A stretch of DNA of 47,704 bases from Alphaproteobacteria bacterium. Lineage in GTDB: Bacteria; Pseudomonadota; Alphaproteobacteria; Rhizobiales; Xanthobacteraceae. The first letter of the stretch is position 1; each line of letters starts with the position of its first letter. The notes under the pieces were generated by a model. It saw only the letters and a list, made by a program, of their open reading frames with translations. It searched no databases and was not told where the DNA came from. The DNA lies in the NCBI GenBank assembly GCA_016869215.1, contig VGEP01000031.1, positions 1 through 47,704 of the forward strand. The letters are read 5' to 3'. Shown piece by piece: positions 42,891 to 47,704 of the stretch. The position numbers and the translations under genes were made by a program.

Positions 42891-43928
42891 ATGGCGCGAC
42901 CGTTGGCCCTGACGATGGGCGAGCCCGCCGGGATCGGCCCCGACATCACGCTCGCCGCATGGCTGCGCCGCGCCGAGTTGGGCCTCCCGCCATTTTACGT
43001 CCTCGCCGATCCGCAGTGCCTCATCCGCCGTGCGAAGCACCTGAGCATCGACGTGCCGGTGCAACCCGTCGCACCCGAGGAGGCCACAGCGGTCTTTGCG
43101 CGCGCGCTGCCGGTGGTGCCGCTCGGACTGCCGGCGACCGCCGAACCGGGCACGCCCGACGCAACCAGCGCCCTCGCCGCCATCGCCTCGATCGAACGAG
43201 CGGTCGACGACGTCGTGTCGGGCAAGGCCGCCGCGGTCGTGACGAACCCGGTTTCGAAGGCTGTGCTGTACCGCTCCGGCTTCGCCGATCCGGGGCACAC
43301 CGAATTTCTGGCAAAGCTGGCGTTCGAGCGCACCGGGGTGCCGGCCTGGCCGGTGATGATGCTGTGGTCGCCGGAGGTCGCGGTGGTGCCGGTGACGATA
43401 CACATCCCGCTGAAGGACGTGATCCCGCGGCTGACCCGCGACCTGATCTTCGAAACCGGTCGCGTGGTTGCGCGCGACCTTGCCGCCCGTTTCGGCATCG
43501 CGCATCCGAGGCTTGCGGTCGCGGGGCTCAATCCGCACGCCGGCGAGGACGACACGCTCGGCCGCGAGGATTCGGCGGTGGTTCGTCCGGCGGTCGAGCG
43601 GCTCGTCGCCGACGGCATCGACGCGCGCGGGCCGTTGCCCGCCGACACCATGTTCCACGACGCGGCACGCCGGAGCTATGACGCCGCGCTCTGCATGTAC
43701 CACGACCAGGCGCTGATCCCGGTCAAGACGCTCGCGTTCGACCACGCCGTCAACGTCACGCTCGGCCTGCCGTTCGTGCGGACCTCGCCCGATCATGGCA
43801 CCGCATTCGACATCGCGGGGACCGGCAAGGCCGATCCGGCGAGCCTCGTCGCGGCCCTTAAGCTCGCGGCGCGGCTTGCGGCGGCGGACGAGGCCCAAAA
43901 GCGCACGAAAGCCCCCGCGCTCGCATGA
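42891..43928 (+). CDS. pdxA: 4-hydroxythreonine-4-phosphate dehydrogenase
   Basis: NAD-dependent oxidation of 4-phosphohydroxy-threonine in the deoxyxylulose-5-phosphate-dependent pyridoxal phosphate pathway. 345 residues with [15 protein letters not shown] at the start, the substrate lid region [16 protein letters not shown], metal-binding histidines in [10 protein letters not shown] and [16 protein letters not shown], and [17 protein letters not shown] at the end. All are conserved family features. It starts ten bases after surA and overlaps rsmA by ATGA. Confidence 0.96.
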   Translation: MARPLALTMGEPAGIGPDITLAAWLRRAELGLPPFYVLADPQCLIRRAKHLSIDVPVQPVAPEEATAVFARALPVVPLGLPATAEPGTPDATSALAAIASIERAVDDVVSGKAAAVVTNPVSKAVLYRSGFADPGHTEFLAKLAFERTGVPAWPVMMLWSPEVAVVPVTIHIPLKDVIPRLTRDLIFETGRVVARDLAARFGIAHPRLAVAGLNPHAGEDDTLGREDSAVVRPAVERLVADGIDARGPLPADTMFHDAARRSYDAALCMYHDQALIPVKTLAFDHAVNVTLGLPFVRTSPDHGTAFDIAGTGKADPASLVAALKLAARLAAADEAQKRTKAPALA

Positions 43929-44788
43929 CCGCGGCTCCGGACGGATTGCCGCCGCTGCGCGACGTGATCCGCCGCCACGGGCTCGCCGCCAAGCGCTCGC
44001 TCGGCCAGAACTTCCTCCTCGACCTCAATCTCACCGGACGGATCGCGCGCGCCGCGGGACCGCTCGCGGGCGTCACCGTATTCGAGATCGGCCCCGGCCC
44101 CGGCGGGCTCACGCGCGCGCTGCTCGCGGAAGGAGCGGAGCGCGTGGTCGCGGTCGAGCGCGACGATCGCGCGGTCGCGGCGCTTTCGGAGATCGCCGAG
44201 CGCTATCCCGGACGGCTGACCGTCATAACCGCCGACGCGCTCGAATATGACCCCTGTCAGTTGTTCGGCACGGGGCCCGTGCGCATCGTCGCCAACCTGC
44301 CCTACAACATCGCGACCGCGCTGCTGGTGAATTGGCTGACCGCCGAGCCCTGGCCACCGCGCTACGACCGGTTCGTGCTGATGTTTCAGCGCGAGGTCGC
44401 CGAGCGCATCGTCGCCGCGCCGGGCGGCAAGAGCTATGGACGGCTGTCGGTGCTGGCGGGCTGGCGAACGTCGGCCAGAATCCTGTTCGACGTCCACCCT
44501 TCGGCCTTCGTGCCGCCGCCGAAGGTGACGTCGTCGGTTGTGGAACTGGTGCCGCGCGCGGCGCCGCTCGCCTGCGATCGCGCGCTGCTGGAATGGACCG
44601 CCGCCGCGGCCTTCGGGCAGCGCCGCAAAATGCTGCGCCAGAGCCTCAAATCGCTCGGCGGCGATCCGCTGGCCCTGCTGACGGACGCCGGCATCGAGCC
44701 CACCGCGCGCGCCGAGGAAATTCCGGTCGAGGGTTTCGTTGCGCTCGCCAATGCGCTTGCGGCGCAAGGCAAAGCTGTCAAAGCTTAG
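43925..44788 (+). CDS. rsmA: 16S rRNA dimethyladenosine transferase
   Basis: Dimethylates two adjacent adenosines near the 3' end of 16S rRNA late in small-subunit assembly. 287 residues, usual length. The start has [20 protein letters not shown], the SAM motif [16 protein letters not shown], the acidic ribose ligand VVAVERDDR, and the catalytic [15 protein letters not shown]. The C-terminal helical domain has [15 protein letters not shown]. Overlaps the pdxA stop by four bases, and its last 11 bases overlap the end of the convergent gmk gene. Confidence 0.97.
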   Translation: MTAAPDGLPPLRDVIRRHGLAAKRSLGQNFLLDLNLTGRIARAAGPLAGVTVFEIGPGPGGLTRALLAEGAERVVAVERDDRAVAALSEIAERYPGRLTVITADALEYDPCQLFGTGPVRIVANLPYNIATALLVNWLTAEPWPPRYDRFVLMFQREVAERIVAAPGGKSYGRLSVLAGWRTSARILFDVHPSAFVPPPKVTSSVVELVPRAAPLACDRALLEWTAAAAFGQRRKMLRQSLKSLGGDPLALLTDAGIEPTARAEEIPVEGFVALANALAAQGKAVKA

Positions 44789-45437
44789 CCTGCAGACCGC
44801 GCACGAAGGCCGTGAGCCCGGTCTGGCGCTCGCGTTTCAGCCGCTCCGCGGCGAGGATCGCGCGAACTTCGGAAAAGGCTCGGTCGAGGTCGCGGTTGAT
44901 CACGACGTAGTCGTATTCCGCCCAATGGCTCATCTCGTCGGCGGCCTTGGCCATGCGGGCGCGGATTACCTTCTTCTCGTCCTGGGCGCGGGTGTGCAGG
45001 CGGCGCGCCAATTCGCCCACCGACGGCGGCAGCAGGAACACGCTGACGAGATCGTCGCGGGCCCGCTCGCGCATCTGCTGCGTGCCCTGCCAGTCGATGT
45101 CGAACAGCACGTCGCGGCCCTGCTTCAGCGCGCGCTCGACCGGCTTGCGCGGAGTTCCGTAGAAATTCCCAAACACCTCGGCGTATTCCAGCAATTCGTC
45201 GTCGCGGACAAGCTGGTCGAAACGCTTACGGTCGATGAAATGATAGTGGCGGCCACTCACCTCGCCCGGACGCCGCGGCCGCGTCGTGACCGAAATCGAC
45301 AGCTCGATGCTGCGCTCGACCGTGAGCAGCATGCGCGACAGCGTAGTCTTGCCCGCGCCCGACGGCGAGGACAGCACCAGCATCAGCCCGCGCCGGGCGA
45401 TTGCCTTGCCGGTCCCGCGTTTGGCCCGCCGCACCAT
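44778..45437 (-). CDS. gmk: Guanylate kinase
   Basis: Phosphorylates GMP to GDP. 219 residues. P-loop [16 protein letters not shown], the GMP-binding [19 protein letters not shown] and [18 protein letters not shown], and [13 protein letters not shown]-type Walker B region are all present, followed by the lid [13 protein letters not shown]. The ATG at 45437 has GGAG six bases upstream and lies two bases after the yicC stop. A basic leader of about 16 residues ([16 protein letters not shown]) precedes the core. The 3' end runs 11 bases into that of rsmA, tail to tail. Confidence 0.96.
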   Translation of the reverse strand: MVRRAKRGTGKAIARRGLMLVLSSPSGAGKTTLSRMLLTVERSIELSISVTTRPRRPGEVSGRHYHFIDRKRFDQLVRDDELLEYAEVFGNFYGTPRKPVERALKQGRDVLFDIDWQGTQQMRERARDDLVSVFLLPPSVGELARRLHTRAQDEKKVIRARMAKAADEMSHWAEYDYVVINRDLDRAFSEVRAILAAERLKRERQTGLTAFVRGLQAKL

Positions 45438-45439
45438 CG

Positions 45440-46327
45440 TCACTCCAGGTTCTGCACCTGCTCGCGGAACTGCTCCACCGTGGCCTTCAATTCCAGGCCG
45501 ATGTTGGTCAGATCCACATCGTTGGCCTTGGCGCACAGCGTATTCGATTCGCGGTTCAGCTCCTGCGCCAGGAAATCGAGCTTGCGGCCGATCGGTCCGC
45601 CGCCGGCGATCAGCGATTTGGCCTGGGCCACGTGTGCGACGAGCCGGTCGAGCTCTTCGCGGATATCGGCCTTGGAGGCGAGCAGGATCGCCTCCTGGTG
45701 CAGCCGGTCGGGATCGAACCGCTTGTCGGTGTCGAGCAGCGCCGCCACCTGCTCGGCGAGCCTTGCCTTGATCGCCTCGGCCTTGCGCCCCGGCGCGGCC
45801 TCGGCGCGGGCGGCGAGAGCGCCGATCTCGGAAAGCCGTGCGTTGAGCAGCTTGCCGAGTGCGTCACCCTCGGTGCGGCGCATGACCGACAGGCCCTTCA
45901 GCGCATCGCCAAAGCCCGCGACCACTGCCGCTTCGGCGGCGCGGCGCTCGTCCTCGACTTCCTCGGCTTCGCTCACCTCGATCACGCCTTTCAGCGACAG
46001 GATGCCGTCGAGCGTCGGCGGCGCGGCGTCGACCTTGCCCGACAGACCCTTGAGAGTCGAAAGCACCGCCGCCAGTACCGGCTCGTTTACGCGCACCGTC
46101 GGCGGCGCGTCTTCACGGCTGACGGTCAGATTGGCGAACACGCTGCCGCGGGCCAGCGCCTCGGACGCGCGCACGCGCACCGGCGCTTCCACCGCGTCCC
46201 AGCCCGGCGGCAGGCGCAGCTTGAGATCGAGGCCCTTGGCGTTGACCGACTTCAGCTCCCAGGCCCAGGTATAGGTGCCTGCAACGCCGTGGCCGCGTGA
46301 GAAGCCGGTCATGCTGGAGAGCGCCAT
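45440..46327 (-). CDS. yicC: YicC family endoribonuclease
   Basis: A 295-residue protein with the YicC N-terminus (LSSMTGFSRGHGVAGTYTWA, then WELKSVNAKGLDLKLRLP) and the C-terminal DUF1732-type region ending NTLCAKANDVDLTNIGLELK and TVEQFREQVQNLE. Members have been described as endoribonucleases acting in RNA decay. The middle part is helical and rich in Ala and Glu. It lies two bases upstream of gmk, the usual gene order, and about 126 bases after mltG. The ATG at 46327 gives the conserved start. Confidence 0.93.
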   Translation of the reverse strand: MALSSMTGFSRGHGVAGTYTWAWELKSVNAKGLDLKLRLPPGWDAVEAPVRVRASEALARGSVFANLTVSREDAPPTVRVNEPVLAAVLSTLKGLSGKVDAAPPTLDGILSLKGVIEVSEAEEVEDERRAAEAAVVAGFGDALKGLSVMRRTEGDALGKLLNARLSEIGALAARAEAAPGRKAEAIKARLAEQVAALLDTDKRFDPDRLHQEAILLASKADIREELDRLVAHVAQAKSLIAGGGPIGRKLDFLAQELNRESNTLCAKANDVDLTNIGLELKATVEQFREQVQNLE

Positions 46328-46362
46328 CGAGTGCGAATCTCGCCGTGAAAACGCGCGCGACC

Positions 46363-46414
46363 ATAGAGCATATTTTGGCGAAGTGGGAATCGGTTCGCCG
46401 CAGAAAATGCGTCA
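46363..46414 (+). repeat. Interspersed imperfect palindromic repeat, copy 2
   Basis: Reads ATAGAGCATATTTTGGCGAA, GTGGGAATCGGTTCGCC, GCAGAAAATGCGTCA. It folds as GCATATTTT with AAAATGC outside and GGCGAA with TTCGCC inside. It matches the 9198-9250 copy (minus strand) over most of its length and lies between yicC and mltG. Confidence 0.6.
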
Positions 46415-46453
46415 GCGCAATGCCGCGCCGGACCCGTCACAAGCGGGCCGGTC

Positions 46454-47704
46454 TCAGCGAGTCTGCTGCTGGCGCGCGTTGCTGCGCGCCTGCGCCTCGA
46501 TCGCGCGCAGCCGCGCCACGTGCTTCAGGTGCTGGTCGTAGGTGTCCGAGAACGCGTGCCCGCCCGTGCCGTCGGCGACGAAGAACAGTTCGCGCGTGCG
46601 CGCCGGATTGGCGGTGGCTTCGAGCGAGGCGCGGCCGGGATTGGCGATCGGCCCGGGCGGCAGTCCGTCGATCACGTAGGTGTTGTAGGGCGTCGGCTGC
46701 TCGATCTCGCTCTTCAAGATCGGGCGGCCGAGCGAGCCCTTGCCGCCGACCAGGCCGTAGATGATGGTCGGATCGGATTGCAGCTTCATGCGCTGCTTGA
46801 GCCGATTGGTGAACACCGCTGCGACCCGCGTCCGCTCGTCGGGCTTGCCGGTCTCCTTCTCGACGATCGAGGCCAGCACCAGGAACTGTTCCGGCGAACG
46901 GATCGGCAGGTCGGGCGAGCGGCGCTCCCAGATTTCCTGTACGGCGCGCCGTTGCGCCTGCTGCATGCGCCGGATCAGCTCGTCGCGCGACGTGCCGCGG
47001 GTGAAGCGATAGGTCTCCGGCAAAAGCGTGCCTTCGCGCGGAATCTCCTTGATGCTGCCGGTCAATACCGGATTCTCCAGGAGCCGCTGCACGATCTGTT
47101 CCGAAGTCAGCCCTTCCGCGGCAGTGAAGGCGTGCTGCACCACCTTGCCTTCGATCATGGTCTCGACCACGTCGCTGAGACTGGCGTTTTTCTTGAACTG
47201 GTATTCGCCGTATTTGAGATCGTTGCGCGCCTTCATCAGCGTCGCGCCGGCGATGAACAGGTAGGGCTGGTCGATTACGCCTTCGCGCACCAGGAGCTCC
47301 GCCGTGTCGCGGACGCCGCCGCGCGGCACGTTGACGGTCTTGTCGGCCTCCAGCGGACCGGCCAGTTCGAAGCGTTGCTTGCCGATCACGAAGGCGACGC
47401 CGGCGCAGACCGTCACGATGAAGATCAGGCTCAGCAGCGCGTTGCCCGCGATCACGATCGGATTGCGCGTGCGCTTGGAACGCCGGCCGCTCGGCGACGG
47501 CACATTGTCGGGCTGCAGCGCTCCGCGCGGGCTGCGCGCCGAAATCGGCCGTGGATCGACCACCGACGCCCCGTCGAGCGGGGTGACCTGCAGCGCCGGA
47601 TATGGATCGCCGGCGCCCGGCACGGCGCGGTCGGAGACGGGTGGCGGGGGCGGCGGAGGTGGGGGCGGAACGGCCGCACGCGGCGTCTGCGGCCCGCCGG
47701 CCGG
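46454..47704 (-). CDS. mltG: Endolytic murein transglycosylase MltG (5' end probably outside the window)
   Basis: Cuts nascent peptidoglycan strands in the periplasm and so limits glycan length. One N-terminal helix (NALLSLIFIVTVCAGVAFVIG) anchors a LysM-like region and the YceG catalytic domain with the glutamate in LASIVEKETGKPDER and the conserved MKLQSDPTIIYGLVGGKGSL and NTYVIDGLPPGPIANPGRAS. The frame stays open to the window edge with coding-like composition, including ten consecutive prolines at 47639-47668. A GTG at 47623 (389 aa) could be the start but has no ribosome-binding site; relatives start near the ISARSPRGALQPD segment, so the true start is uncertain. Confidence 0.9.
   Translation of the reverse strand, partial: PAGGPQTPRAAVPPPPPPPPPPVSDRAVPGAGDPYPALQVTPLDGASVVDPRPISARSPRGALQPDNVPSPSGRRSKRTRNPIVIAGNALLSLIFIVTVCAGVAFVIGKQRFELAGPLEADKTVNVPRGGVRDTAELLVREGVIDQPYLFIAGATLMKARNDLKYGEYQFKKNASLSDVVETMIEGKVVQHAFTAAEGLTSEQIVQRLLENPVLTGSIKEIPREGTLLPETYRFTRGTSRDELIRRMQQAQRRAVQEIWERRSPDLPIRSPEQFLVLASIVEKETGKPDERTRVAAVFTNRLKQRMKLQSDPTIIYGLVGGKGSLGRPILKSEIEQPTPYNTYVIDGLPPGPIANPGRASLEATANPARTRELFFVADGTGGHAFSDTYDQHLKHVARLRAIEAQARSNARQQQTR

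Noticed and set aside
1-47704. tRNA, rRNA, CRISPR, prophage or insertion sequence
   Set aside because: I looked for CCA-ended cloverleaf patterns, regularly spaced repeats, transposase and integrase motifs and saw none; the 18-bp tandem repeat has no spacers and is not a CRISPR.

Overview
The window is a high-GC chromosomal segment of an alphaproteobacterium, most likely a Hyphomicrobiales member near Bradyrhizobiaceae/Xanthobacteraceae. This is inferred from gene content and order: purMN divergent from pgsA / AI-2E-type permease / hdaA / ppk / ppx, then rnd and aspS, and further on ndk, an ABC-F ATPase, holC, pepA, lptF-lptG-lptD-surA-pdxA-rsmA, and gmk-yicC-mltG. HdaA and an 18-20 aa MltG-type leader are typical of the group. 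No rRNA, tRNA, CRISPR array, transposase or phage gene was recognised.

Layout. 1-3.6 kb: two tandem paralogous membrane EAL phosphodiesterases with redox-type CSS periplasmic domains, both read leftward and both preceded by the same CtrA-like box at the same distance. 3.9-7.2 kb: glutathione S-transferase, pirin and small proteins of unknown function. 7.3-15.3 kb: aspS, a small exported protein, a di-iron membrane hydroxylase, a thiamine-diphosphate enzyme, rnd and a two-domain 3-dehydroshikimate dehydratase. 15.4-21.4 kb: a lipocalin-like protein and the polyphosphate pair ppx/ppk, with a candidate Pho box before ppk, then hdaA, a permease and pgsA. 22.1-24.1 kb: purMN and a cold-shock gene with a strong terminator. 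24.5-30.7 kb: an autotransporter-type beta barrel, a molybdopterin oxidoreductase, a TerC-family protein, ndk, a small exported protein and a Tat-exported cyclase. 30.9-36.8 kb: an ABC-F ATPase, a lipoprotein, holC and pepA. 37.1-44.8 kb: the LPS-transport operon with surA, pdxA and rsmA in tight translational coupling. 44.8-47.7 kb: gmk, yicC and mltG.

The most unusual locus is 33.4-35.3 kb. Two unrelated type II toxin-antitoxin modules lie back to back between pepA and holC, genes that are often neighbours. The leftward module is joined to holC by ATGA overlaps, giving antitoxin, toxin and DNA polymerase III chi subunit as one translationally coupled unit. The rightward VapBC-like module has a perfect 9-bp inverted repeat whose 6-bp spacer is itself a TATAAT -10 element. 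I did not see a clearly new multi-gene system elsewhere. Other points to check are the CtrA-like boxes, the Pho box, a forward-facing orphan terminator, two copies of an intergenic palindromic repeat and an 18-bp tandem repeat.
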